Source: Pseudoteredinibacter isoporae_A (GTDB taxonomy: Bacteria; Pseudomonadota; Gammaproteobacteria; Pseudomonadales; Cellvibrionaceae). Taken from it: 64,000 bases of DNA. Made by a program: the position numbers and the translations under genes. Every line of letters begins with the position of its first letter. Position 1 is the stretch's first letter. Shown here in pieces: positions 44,241 through 52,822 of the stretch. The notes beneath the pieces are model-generated. The model was given only the letters and a program-made list of their open reading frames with translations. It searched no databases and had not been told where the DNA came from. The DNA lies in contig NZ_BAABWJ010000003.1 of assembly GCF_040372805.1 (NCBI RefSeq), forward strand, positions 62,001-126,000, written 5' to 3'.

Positions 44241-45416
44241 ATGTCTTTAGACTTCGACAGCGCCCGCCTGCACAACCCTTATATGACCGAAGACCATGAA
44301 GCCTGGCGCAGTCAGTTGCGTAAATTTCTGGATACCGAAGTTGCGCCCTATTTCGACGACTGGGACGAAGCTGGCAAGATTCCCGATGAAATGTGGAAGA
44401 AAGCGGCCGATGTAGGCCTGCTGCAACTGGGCTACCCGGAAGAATACGGCGGTATCAGCGAAGGTATTGATCTTTACCATGGTCAGATCGTCAATGAGGA
44501 ATTAGGCCGCATTGGCTCTGCCGGCGGCATCGCCAGCACCCTACTGGTTCATGGTATTGGCCTGCCGCCCGTAGTGAATTTCTCTCAGGAGCACATTAAG
44601 CAGGACGTAGTACCCAAGGTTCTCAGCGGCGAGAAGCGCATTTCTCTCGGTATCACCGAACCCGGTGGCGGCTCAGATGTGGCTAACATCAAAACGACGG
44701 CTCGTCGTGAGGGTGATTACTACATTGTGAACGGCAGTAAGACCTTTATTTCAGGCGGCATGGGTGCCGATTGGATCAGCACCGCGGTACGCACCGGCGA
44801 CGAAGGTGCCCTCGGGGTTTCAATGTTATTGATTCCAACCCACCTTGACGGCGTTAGCCGCACCCCCCTCGACCGCAAACAGGGTTGGTGGTGCTCCGAT
44901 ACCGCGACGATTTACTACGACAACGTTAAAGTGCCCGTTGATCACCTGATTGGCGAAGAAGGCCACGGATTCCTGGTCATCATGAATAACTTTAACAGCG
45001 AACGCATGGCGATGATCGTCAATATGGAAGCCTGCGCCCGATGCTGTCTGGATGAGGCCGTAAGCTGGGCCAAAGACCGTATGACCTTTGGCAAACCCTT
45101 GTCTAAGCATCAGGTCATTCGTCACAAAATCTCTGAGATGAAACAACGCATTAACGCGACCCAAACCTATATTCAGTATGTGACGCGGGAACTGTCGGAA
45201 GGTCGCGGCGATTTCGGCGATATTGCGCTCCTGAAAGTTCAGGCCAGTGAAACTATGGAATTCTGCGCCAGAGAAGCCAGCCAGATTTTAGGCGGCGCAT
45301 CTTATCTACGTGGCTGTAAAACAGAACGTATTTATCGTGAAGTTCGGGTCAACGCCATAGGCGGTGGCTCAGAAGAAATCATGCGCGATCTCGCCTCCCG
45401 TCAATATCAACTGTAA
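44241..45416 (+). CDS. Acyl-CoA dehydrogenase
   Basis: 391 residues with GGAGAAG upstream. The acyl-CoA dehydrogenase pattern is complete: GLLQLGYPEEYGG, ISLGITEPGGGSDVANIKTTARREGDYYIVNGSKTFISGG, and MTFGKPLSKHQVIRHKISEM. The C-terminal motif reads AIGGGSEEIMRDL, without the usual Glu of Y-E-G-T, while NSERMAM in the G-helix provides a glutamate in the place used by isovaleryl- and long-chain enzymes. It removes two hydrogens from the alpha-beta position of an acyl-CoA with FAD. First of three in an operon. Confidence 0.93.
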   Translation: MSLDFDSARLHNPYMTEDHEAWRSQLRKFLDTEVAPYFDDWDEAGKIPDEMWKKAADVGLLQLGYPEEYGGISEGIDLYHGQIVNEELGRIGSAGGIASTLLVHGIGLPPVVNFSQEHIKQDVVPKVLSGEKRISLGITEPGGGSDVANIKTTARREGDYYIVNGSKTFISGGMGADWISTAVRTGDEGALGVSMLLIPTHLDGVSRTPLDRKQGWWCSDTATIYYDNVKVPVDHLIGEEGHGFLVIMNNFNSERMAMIVNMEACARCCLDEAVSWAKDRMTFGKPLSKHQVIRHKISEMKQRINATQTYIQYVTRELSEGRGDFGDIALLKVQASETMEFCAREASQILGGASYLRGCKTERIYREVRVNAIGGGSEEIMRDLASRQYQL

Positions 45417-45437
45417 GCGGCTCAATAGGAGAACACT

Positions 45438-46640
45438 ATGCAAACCGATGCAAACACCCTGGCGGCCTTTCGTGCCGAAGTCTCCCAGTGGCTAACAGAC
45501 AACATTCCCGCTGACCCAGGTTTTTTGCTCCCACAATCCTTTATGGAAGTTGGAAGTGAAGAACAATTGGAATTCCTGATTGCCTGGCAGAAAAAAGTAT
45601 ATGAAGCCGGTTACCTCGGTATGGCCTGGCCCGAAGCGTATGGCGGCGGAGGGAAACCACAGGTGTACCAGGACATCGTCGATGAAGAATTGATGAACCA
45701 TAAAGCGCCGATCATTTTTAATGTGATCGGCCTCGGCTGGGCCGGCCCTTTGATTTTGGACGTGGGCACCGAAGAAGAAAAGCAGAAATACATCAAAGGC
45801 ATTTTGACCGCCGACGACATTTGGTGTCAGGGCTTTTCCGAACCGGATCACGGTTCAGATCTTGGTAATGCCCAAACTCGTGCGGTGCGCGATGGCGACG
45901 ACTACATTATTAATGGCAGCAAGATCTGGACAACGTTTGGCAACTACGCCAAATATATGATCCTCCTGGCGCGCACAAACCCGGACGCGCCGAGCAAATA
46001 CGCTGGCCTGTCCTTTTTCCTCTCCCCCATGCACGCCGACGGCATCAGCACCAGCCCCATTCAGAAAATCACCGGTGAATATGGATTCTGCCAAACCTTC
46101 TTCGACGATGCGCGCATTCCAGCATCCTGCTTAATGGGCGAAGAAAACCAGGGTTGGAAAGTGGCAATGCGCACACTGGAATATGAGCGCAGCGTACATG
46201 GTGGCCAAGCCAGTACCTACAAGTTCTTACCGATTGCCATGGCCGATTTACTGAACACCTGCCGCACCATCGAACGAGACGGCCAAGCCCTGCTGGAAGA
46301 CCCGGTCGTGCAAGATCAATTAGTGCAATTTTTGATTGAGGAAAAATCTCTGGCACTGATGAAAGTTCGTGGCGATATACCCCAACTGTGTACGGATTAT
46401 CCTTTCTCGCTCGCCTTGAGCGGAAAGCTGGTGGCCACAGAGCTGTTCCGCCGTGCTCGACAATACGCCATCAGCCTGCAAGGCGGCAAAGGCGGTTTAT
46501 ACGTTGGCGACCAACAGGCGATTGAAGGCGGCGTATGGCAACGTGGTTATTTTAATAATTTTTCCGCCACTATTGGTGGTGGAACCAGCCAGGTACAAGC
46601 CAACATTATCGCCGAACACGCACTAGGCCTGCCCAAATAA
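45438..46640 (+). CDS. Acyl-CoA dehydrogenase
   Basis: 400 residues with AGGAGAAC before the start, 21 bases after the first dehydrogenase. Motifs include YLGMAWPEAYGGGGKP, WCQGFSEPDHGSDLGNAQTRAVRDGDDYIINGSKIWTT, and the end GGGTSQVQANIIAEHALGLPK. The G-helix reads RTLEYERSVHGG, again a glutamate where long-chain and isovaleryl enzymes have their base. It resembles the larger subunits of heteromeric dehydrogenases acting on bulky acyl-CoA such as sterol side chains. The third gene could be its partner subunit. Confidence 0.92.
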   Translation: MQTDANTLAAFRAEVSQWLTDNIPADPGFLLPQSFMEVGSEEQLEFLIAWQKKVYEAGYLGMAWPEAYGGGGKPQVYQDIVDEELMNHKAPIIFNVIGLGWAGPLILDVGTEEEKQKYIKGILTADDIWCQGFSEPDHGSDLGNAQTRAVRDGDDYIINGSKIWTTFGNYAKYMILLARTNPDAPSKYAGLSFFLSPMHADGISTSPIQKITGEYGFCQTFFDDARIPASCLMGEENQGWKVAMRTLEYERSVHGGQASTYKFLPIAMADLLNTCRTIERDGQALLEDPVVQDQLVQFLIEEKSLALMKVRGDIPQLCTDYPFSLALSGKLVATELFRRARQYAISLQGGKGGLYVGDQQAIEGGVWQRGYFNNFSATIGGGTSQVQANIIAEHALGLPK

Positions 46641-46652
46641 AAGGAGCGTAAG

Positions 46653-47807
46653 ATGACGTTTATTAATATCGAAGCCAATACTGACATGCGCTTCAGCGAA
46701 GACCAGCAGATGATTCAGGAAGCCGCACGGGGATTCTGCCAAGACAAATCGGATATCGAAACCGTTCGAAAATTGCTGCCCAGCGAAGCCGGATTTCAAG
46801 CCAACGTCTGGCAGGAAATGGTTGATCTGGGTTGGTTGGGCATATGCATTGAAGAGAATTATGGAGGCTCCGAACTGGGCCTGGACTGCCTGGTTCCCAT
46901 TGCCGAAAGCATGGGGCGTCAGTTATTAGCGACGCCCTTTTTCTGCAGCACCCTAGCGGCGCAACTTATTCAACGTGCCGGCAATGAGTCACAGAAGGCC
47001 CGGTACTTACCCAGGATTGCCAATGGCACCGTAGCAACACTCGCCCTGTTGGACAACGAAGACTGGGGAGCAACCAGCAGTCAGTGCACATTGAACACCG
47101 AGCTTCCGAACAGCGACCTTCAAATTGATGGTCGCAAACAGTTGGTTGAAGCAGGCGCGCAAGCGGATATTTTTATTGTTCTTTGTCAGCAAGGTGAACA
47201 ACAGCGTCTCGCCATCGTGGAACGCGAGCAGCTTGATGATGCCGCTATTCAGGCGCACACATTGATCGATGAAACCAAACGCGCGGCCGCCATTGAGTTC
47301 AACCATGTGCGCATTCGAGAAGACCAATTATTGGATGCTTCGGCAAGTGACGCACTGAATGATGTCAAACTGCTCGGCGCTCTGCTCACTGCCGCTGAAT
47401 CTGTAGGTGCCACAGCGTCTTGTCTGAATTTAACCGTGGAATATCTCAATACCCGCAAACAATTCGGCAAACTGATTGGTTCATATCAATCTCTTAAACA
47501 TCCGGCAGTCGACATTTTAAATATGATGGAAGGTGCTCGCTCCCAGGTGTATCACGCCGCGACCTTATTGGCCGACAACCTGGGGAAACTCACACGAGAC
47601 GCTGAAATTGCGTGTCGCATGTCCAAAGTCACAGCGAATGATGCCCTGCTGTTTGCAGGCGATCGAGCCGTGCAATTTCACGGCGGCATGGGTTTTACGT
47701 ATGAATGCGATGCTCAACTGTATATTCGCCGTGCTCAGTGGGGCCAACAACAATTCGGTGACTCGGCCCACCATCGCAAACGATTGGCCCCGCTCCTCTT
47801 AGCATAA
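46653..47807 (+). CDS. Acyl-CoA dehydrogenase family protein (probable small-subunit type)
   Basis: 384 residues, 12 bases after the second dehydrogenase, with AAGGAG upstream. It is more divergent: the middle flavin-binding part is shortened to VATLALLDNEDWGATS, and the G-helix reads LLGALLTAAESVGATASCLNL without a glutamate. The terminal RAVQFHGGMGFTYECDAQLYIRR is typical of the partner subunit in alpha2-beta2 dehydrogenases. It may form a mixed complex with the second gene product. A strong terminator follows. Whether this gene can start at the ATG 36 bases in (MRFSEDQQM) is open. Confidence 0.88.
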   Translation: MTFINIEANTDMRFSEDQQMIQEAARGFCQDKSDIETVRKLLPSEAGFQANVWQEMVDLGWLGICIEENYGGSELGLDCLVPIAESMGRQLLATPFFCSTLAAQLIQRAGNESQKARYLPRIANGTVATLALLDNEDWGATSSQCTLNTELPNSDLQIDGRKQLVEAGAQADIFIVLCQQGEQQRLAIVEREQLDDAAIQAHTLIDETKRAAAIEFNHVRIREDQLLDASASDALNDVKLLGALLTAAESVGATASCLNLTVEYLNTRKQFGKLIGSYQSLKHPAVDILNMMEGARSQVYHAATLLADNLGKLTRDAEIACRMSKVTANDALLFAGDRAVQFHGGMGFTYECDAQLYIRRAQWGQQQFGDSAHHRKRLAPLLLA

Positions 47808-47826
47808 AGAACCAAGCCGCCCAACG

Positions 47827-47854
47827 AAAAGGGCCAGTGTTAACTGGCCCTTTT
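47827..47854. terminator. Bidirectional terminator after dehydrogenase operon
   Basis: AAAAGGGCCAGT and ACTGGCCCTTTT form a perfect 12-base stem with loop GTTA. A T run follows on either strand, so it ends both the dehydrogenase operon and the convergent SDR gene. Confidence 0.88.
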
Positions 47855-47855
47855 A

Positions 47856-48539
47856 CTAACTGTTCGTCGCCCAACCACCCGCGAAAGGCACCGCCTGCCC
47901 AACAATGTGTGTGTTTTGTTCCGACGCCAGAAAAGCCATAAGATTTGCCGTTTCCTGAGCCTCGGCACAACGCCTGGTTGCAAGCTGCTTCAACTCCTCC
48001 TGAAACCTTGGATTCTCACGTTTTTCCTTTGGGTAGTAATCTTCATTTTCAACATAGTTTTGCGCAATCGCATTAAACTGCACCCCCGCTCTTGCCAGTT
48101 CACTCCCTGCCGAACGAACAAACGCGTTCTGGGCACCACGTACGGCCGAATAGGCACTGGCCCCATAAATCGCCCGCAGAGGGGCGGCACTGGTAATCGC
48201 CACGATCTTACCGCGCCCCTTTTCTTTCATCGGGCCTGCGAATGCCCGAACCACTCTCATGAAGGGATGCAAAATCTCATCGCACAATCCAAACCATTCC
48301 TCATCGGCAATATTTTCCACTTTATTCGGGCGCGGGTTCGCCCCGAAGTTGGCAATTAAAATATCGGTATCCCCTGCTGTCGCGAGTAAGGCTTCGATTG
48401 CTTCCTGGCTGTTCAAAGCCTCCGACCAAGCCAGCACATCGGCACCTTCAGAGCGAAAATGCTTGACGGCAATCGGCCCCATATAACGTTCGCAATCTGT
48501 CACAACGACACGCTTGTTACTGAATTCGTTCTGTTTCAT
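47856..48539 (-). CDS. SDR-fold protein with altered active site
   Basis: 227 residues with a Rossmann layout typical of short-chain dehydrogenases: KRVVVTDCERYMGPIAVKHF, DILIANFGAN, GRGKIVAITSAAPLRAIYGASAYSAVRGAQNAFVRSAGSEL. The usual T-G-x3-G-x-G is T14-D15-C-E-R-Y19-M-G21, losing two glycines, and Y-x3-K is Y130-S-A-V-R134. Ser117 is kept. Weak cofactor binding or a different partner seems likely. Halohydrin dehalogenases show a similar Ser-Tyr-Arg triad and altered glycine motif, so that activity should be considered. Divergent from the rhomboid gene. Confidence 0.88.
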   Translation of the reverse strand: MKQNEFSNKRVVVTDCERYMGPIAVKHFRSEGADVLAWSEALNSQEAIEALLATAGDTDILIANFGANPRPNKVENIADEEWFGLCDEILHPFMRVVRAFAGPMKEKGRGKIVAITSAAPLRAIYGASAYSAVRGAQNAFVRSAGSELARAGVQFNAIAQNYVENEDYYPKEKRENPRFQEELKQLATRRCAEAQETANLMAFLASEQNTHIVGQAVPFAGGWATNS

Positions 48540-48590
48540 TATGATCTTGTCTTGTTGAACTTGTTAGTCGGCGCCCATATATAGGAATGT

Positions 48591-49289
48591 ATGGAACAAT
48601 TTAAGAGAAGCCAGACCATGACGGCGGACATCAACCGTCGCTCAGCCAGCCTGCCGCGAGCGCTGTTGTTCAGCGTTCTGTTTTGCGCGGCTCTTCTCGC
48701 CGGCTTTGGAATCTGCCAGTTGTTGGATATTAGCATGCCGAGGCTGGGCATATACCCCAGGAATACTGACAGTTTATTGGGCATTATTCTGGTGCCCTTG
48801 TTGCACGGTTCCTGGTCCCATGTAATCAATAATGTGTCAGCCTTGCTGTTGTTGATGGCAGGCCTGTATCTGGGTTATCCGCGCAGTCGTTGGTATGCCC
48901 TAGCGGTTATCTGGATCGGATCAGGAATACTGACCTGGATATTTGCCCGCGACAGCTATCATTTCGGCGCAAGCGGGCTCAGCCACGGACTGTTTTTCTA
49001 TCTGCTGCTGATCGGGCTGCTTAGACGTGACAAACGGTCGACAGCCCTACTGATGATCGCCTTCTTTCTGTATGGCGGCATGTTAATGAGCATCTTTCCA
49101 GGCGAACCCGGCATTTCTTACGAGCTGCATTTGTTTGGTGCATTCATGGGAGTGTTGATGGCCGTCCTCATGCGCCATCGCGACCCACTGCCTGAACGCA
49201 AACGCTATTCCTGGGAAGAAGAGGATGAGAGTGATCTCGATGAAGATCCCTATTGGCTCACCGATCAGGGCGATAAAAAAGACCCTTAA
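48591..49289 (+). CDS. Rhomboid family intramembrane serine protease
   Basis: 232 residues; AGGA precedes the ATG at 48591 (48618 is an alternative). Six helices are visible. The catalytic pair is S128 (FGASGLSHG) and H180 (YELHLFGA), with HGSWSHVINN in the oxyanion position. The C-terminal tail (about 200-232) is very acidic (WEEEDESDLDEDPYW). Size and the compact layout resemble rhombosortase or a short rhomboid. It cleaves membrane proteins within their helices; substrate unknown. It may start as an operon-free unit, convergent with the DUF3334 gene. Confidence 0.9.
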   Translation: MEQFKRSQTMTADINRRSASLPRALLFSVLFCAALLAGFGICQLLDISMPRLGIYPRNTDSLLGIILVPLLHGSWSHVINNVSALLLLMAGLYLGYPRSRWYALAVIWIGSGILTWIFARDSYHFGASGLSHGLFFYLLLIGLLRRDKRSTALLMIAFFLYGGMLMSIFPGEPGISYELHLFGAFMGVLMAVLMRHRDPLPERKRYSWEEEDESDLDEDPYWLTDQGDKKDP

Positions 49290-49322
49290 AAGAGCCGTGC
49301 CAGCGTCGCGAACCGCAACGCA

Positions 49323-50039
49323 TTAGAGGCCCAGTTCGCTGAGTAAGGCATCGCTGTCATTGGCATTAGCCGCACTGATCGCAGGCACTTCCGCCTGCTC
49401 CACCTGGCTCTGGTGGCCAGCAATAACCGCATCTGGGTCGTGGGCATCACGGGCAGTGTAATCGGCTGTCGCCACAAACTCCGTGTCATCCATGGAATAT
49501 TCCAGATAAAAGGTATTGTTGTTATTGGTGTAAAAGGCCACACGTTTGGTAATGGGGGTCTGCAAGCCCGCGTCGATAGAGATAGTCAACTGACGCCCCG
49601 ACGTCAGCACCTTCGGCTGGCTTTGATCCACACAACTTTGCAGGCGCATATTGACCTTATTGATAAAGTCGCCCACGATTTGATTCATCAATTCACCAAC
49701 AATGTCGGATACCTCATCCGAGGTGTACTGCACTGCCAGGCTGGATTCATCCATACCCATGCTGAGCATATAATCCTGATAAATTTCCATTGCCGCATCA
49801 GCGCTGAAATTCAACACTACCAGGCCCGTAAAACCACCCTCAAATACCACAAAGCCGGAGATGTCCGGTTTCAGACTGGTATTTTGAATGGATTGAATCA
49901 TCTGGGCATGACGAACGGGTTTATGGCAGGCCGTCGAAAGCACACTGGATACAGAGCCGCATAACTCCAACAAGATGTCTTCCGGGCCAACGACTACTGT
50001 GGCCATTTCCGGGTTACTGGCTTCTGTCATACTGCTCAT
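49323..50039 (-). CDS. DUF3334 family protein, CheX-like
   Basis: 238 residues. The central part carries a CheC/CheX-type phosphatase helix: TSDEVSDIVGELMNQIVGDFINKV, with the E-x2-N pair. Preceding FVVFEGGFTGLVVLNFSADAAMEIYQDYM and a C-terminal beta strand pair (QLTISIDAG, FYLEYSMDD) complete the fold. The final 40 residues are low-complexity Asp/Ala. CheX-type proteins dephosphorylate CheY; a stand-alone member outside chemotaxis genes may act on a receiver domain, for example those encoded at 34.8-42.7 kb. That link is inference. Confidence 0.75.
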   Translation of the reverse strand: MSSMTEASNPEMATVVVGPEDILLELCGSVSSVLSTACHKPVRHAQMIQSIQNTSLKPDISGFVVFEGGFTGLVVLNFSADAAMEIYQDYMLSMGMDESSLAVQYTSDEVSDIVGELMNQIVGDFINKVNMRLQSCVDQSQPKVLTSGRQLTISIDAGLQTPITKRVAFYTNNNNTFYLEYSMDDTEFVATADYTARDAHDPDAVIAGHQSQVEQAEVPAISAANANDSDALLSELGL

Positions 50040-50177
50040 ACACGTTCCTTTGGGTGCTATCGGCTCTTATCGAATACTCTCTAACCTCGTTCTATCGGCT
50101 GCCAGAGCAAAGAGTTGACCCTGTATTGGATTAATTTTTCTCCTAAGCATAGTCGGCAAGCTTGGTTTTGCCAGCGC

Positions 50178-51068
50178 TTACAAACCCAGCAGCCATTGTT
50201 TTACAGCATTTACCGCTAGATCCTCGCCGAAACGTTTAGGACGAACCACGAAATAACGCTCCTCACAGGGAAGGGATTCCTCGCAAGCAAGCACCAACTT
50301 ACCTTCCTGGATTTCTGCGGCTACAAAATAATCCGGCAGAATCGCCAAACCCAGCCCTTGGGCCGCGACCTGCTCAATCAAACTAAAACTCTGCAAACGC
50401 GAACCGGGCAAGGCATCAATCTCATGCTCAGCCAATCCGGCCTCTTTCAGCCAAGCGCCACTGGAAGAAGGCCTTGAAGTATGGTGCAACAGCGGGAAAC
50501 GCAGAGCATCGCGGGGCTGTTTGATCTGCCCAAATTGCTGCAACAAAGACGGTGCGCACACTGCCACCAAGGTATCAGCCATCAAAAAATCCGCGTCCAG
50601 GTCCGGCCAATCCCCCAACCCATAGAGAATGGCAATATCGTAGCTGTCGGGTTCGTGATAAAGCGTCTCCATATCGGTCAACAGTTCAATGTCTAACTCT
50701 GGATGCCGTTGCTTGAAAGCTGTCAGGCGGGGCACCAGCCAGCGGCTGGCGATCGCCGGTTCAACACCCAAGCGCACCCGCCCCGAGACCTTACCTTGCA
50801 GTTTCTGGGAAGCATTATGCAATCGGCGCAACAATTCACGAACTTCCTCCCAATAGGCTCGGCCACGCTCGGTGAGAAACAAACGTTGTTTTTCCCGGCG
50901 AAACAATTGCACCTCCAGGCCCGCCTCAAGACTAGATATCTGGCGGCTTACGGCGCTTTGAGTCATATTCAAACGCTGGCTGGCGGCGGTGACACTCAGC
51001 AATTCTGCAACCGCGTCAAAACATTGTAATGCCTGTGTGCTGGGTAGGTACTTAGCCATAGACTTCAT
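50178..51068 (-). CDS. LysR family transcriptional regulator
   Basis: 296 residues. The helix-turn-helix is clear: LQCFDAVAELLSVTAASQRLNMTQSAVSRQISSLEAGLEVQLFRREKQRLFLT (about 14-65). The effector domain begins near 92 and shows GcvA-type features (RVRLGVEPAIASRWLVPRLTAFKQRHPEL). It is divergent from aruI-aruH, and a palindrome (51143-51161) lies in between, so it is the likely regulator of arginine transaminase genes. Confidence 0.92.
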   Translation of the reverse strand: MKSMAKYLPSTQALQCFDAVAELLSVTAASQRLNMTQSAVSRQISSLEAGLEVQLFRREKQRLFLTERGRAYWEEVRELLRRLHNASQKLQGKVSGRVRLGVEPAIASRWLVPRLTAFKQRHPELDIELLTDMETLYHEPDSYDIAILYGLGDWPDLDADFLMADTLVAVCAPSLLQQFGQIKQPRDALRFPLLHHTSRPSSSGAWLKEAGLAEHEIDALPGSRLQSFSLIEQVAAQGLGLAILPDYFVAAEIQEGKLVLACEESLPCEERYFVVRPKRFGEDLAVNAVKQWLLGL

Positions 51069-51142
51069 GAGTTTTTGGAATGAACTGTGAAGAATAAATC
51101 GTTATCCAAAGCCTGCCAAGGCTTCTATGCTTAGATTCTGCT

Positions 51143-51161
51143 CAGGTGTATACCCCACCTG
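51143..51161. promoter_or_regulatory. Candidate LysR operator upstream of aruI
   Basis: CAGGTG (51143-51148) and CACCTG (51156-51161) form an inverted repeat around 7 bases, 24 bases before the aruI start and 75 before the LysR start. The spacing suits a LysR-type recognition site. Confidence 0.45.
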
Positions 51162-51184
51162 GAACATAGTATTGGAGAAATCTC

Positions 51185-52789
51185 ATGAATACAGCGGCTC
51201 AGACCGGCGGTGTACTGCTGGCCAGATTGATGGAAGCCTACGGCATAGACACTGCCTTTGGCATTCCAGGTACTCACACCATCGAGTTGTATCGAGGCCT
51301 GCCACAAACCAATATTCGCCACGTCACTCCTCGTCACGAGCAAGGTGCCGGCTTTATGGCCGATGGCTACGCTCGGGTCAGCGGACGCCCAGCCGCCTGC
51401 GTGACAGTGTCCGGACCGGGCGCGTTGAACATCGCAACCGCGATGGGCCAGGCTTTACAGGATTCCGTCCCCATGTTGGTTATTTCAGCAGACAACAATC
51501 GCCATGAAAAAGGGCTTGGTGAAGGCCGCCTTCACGAAACCGCTGATTTACAGCGCGCTATGGAACAGAGCAGCGTCTGGGCCCACACGGTGTCCCGTGT
51601 TGATGAATTGCCGATGATTCTCGCTCGCGCCTTTGCCATTTTTCACAGCCAACGACCTGGCCCAGTTCATCTCTCCATGCCACTGGATGTGATTACCGCC
51701 GACGCCAGTCACGTCGCGGTTGAAACCTGGCCATTGCCGAGCCGTCCCGGTGCCGATAACAACGCCATTCAAGCCGCTGCTGATCTGTTATCCCAAGCCA
51801 AGAATCCCGTACTGGCACTAGGCGGTGGTGCAGCGGATGCGGGAGCGCTGGCCGTGGCGCTGGCCGAAAAACTCGATGCCCCCACGACTGTGACGCACAA
51901 CGCCAAAGGCATCTTACCTCCCGAGCATCCCTTGTTGATTAACAGCAGTCCAAGCTATCAGGCCGTACGCGATCTGTATCTGAACGCCGATGTCATTCTG
52001 GGCATCGGTACTGAATTCGGCGAAACTGATTACGACTTTTTCTTTGATGGCGGCTTTAAGCTCGGCGGCAAACTCATTCGCATTGATATCGACAGCACTC
52101 AACTGTGCCGCAATGCCCGCCCCGATATCGCCATTCAATCCGACAGTGCTGCGGCCATCACGGCTCTATTGCCCAAACTGGAGTTTACTGCTCGCTCCGG
52201 CGCCCAGCGCAGTCTGGCAATTCGTGAAAAACTCGCGCCAAGCGTCGACGCCGACTACCAACGGTTTTTAGACGCTTTGCTGGAAGCGCTACCAGAAGCG
52301 GCCATCCTCGGCGATTCCACGCAACCTACTTATTTTGCCGCAGCACAATTGCAAACGCGTAAAACTCGTCGTTTTGCTTCCGCCGCGACAGGTTATGGCA
52401 CATTGGGCTATGCCCTGCCTGCCGCGTTCGGCGCCAAACTGGCAAAGCCTGAGTTGCCAATCATCAGTTTGATCGGCGATGGCGGTTTGCAATTCACCAT
52501 CAACGAATTGTCCACAGCGGTCGAAGCACAACTGCCCGTCGCCATTGTGGTATGGAACAACCAACGTTATGAAATGATTGCCCAGAATTTTAACACTGCT
52601 GGCATGGAGCCCATTGCTTGCGACATCCACACCCCAGACTTTCTCGGTATTGCCAAAGCTTATGGTTGTCGCGCAGTCCGAGCTGAAAATATACAACAGC
52701 TTATCCAACAACTGCGTGAACATACCGAACACGCTTTGCCAACGGTAATTGAAGTTCGCGAAGCAGATTTTTTAACCCCGGTTTCCTAA
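51185..52789 (+). CDS. aruI: Thiamine-diphosphate decarboxylase, probable 5-guanidino-2-oxopentanoate decarboxylase
   Basis: 534 residues with TTGGAG upstream. A full ThDP-dependent enzyme: the PYR domain (GIDTAFGIPGTHTIELYRGL, VTPRHEQGAGFMADGYARVSG with the catalytic Glu), a middle domain (VLALGGGAADAGALAVALAEKLDAPT), and the PP domain with GDGGLQFTINELSTAVEAQLPVAIVVWNN, the ThDP/Mg motif. Pairing with an aruH-like aminotransferase 33 bases downstream identifies the arginine transaminase pathway, in which AruI removes CO2 from the 2-oxo product of arginine to give guanidinobutyraldehyde. Acetolactate-type activity cannot be ruled out from sequence alone. Confidence 0.85.
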   Translation: MNTAAQTGGVLLARLMEAYGIDTAFGIPGTHTIELYRGLPQTNIRHVTPRHEQGAGFMADGYARVSGRPAACVTVSGPGALNIATAMGQALQDSVPMLVISADNNRHEKGLGEGRLHETADLQRAMEQSSVWAHTVSRVDELPMILARAFAIFHSQRPGPVHLSMPLDVITADASHVAVETWPLPSRPGADNNAIQAAADLLSQAKNPVLALGGGAADAGALAVALAEKLDAPTTVTHNAKGILPPEHPLLINSSPSYQAVRDLYLNADVILGIGTEFGETDYDFFFDGGFKLGGKLIRIDIDSTQLCRNARPDIAIQSDSAAAITALLPKLEFTARSGAQRSLAIREKLAPSVDADYQRFLDALLEALPEAAILGDSTQPTYFAAAQLQTRKTRRFASAATGYGTLGYALPAAFGAKLAKPELPIISLIGDGGLQFTINELSTAVEAQLPVAIVVWNNQRYEMIAQNFNTAGMEPIACDIHTPDFLGIAKAYGCRAVRAENIQQLIQQLREHTEHALPTVIEVREADFLTPVS

Positions 52790-52822
52790 ACTGAATACAC
52801 AAGAGATTAAGAGCGCATCGTC

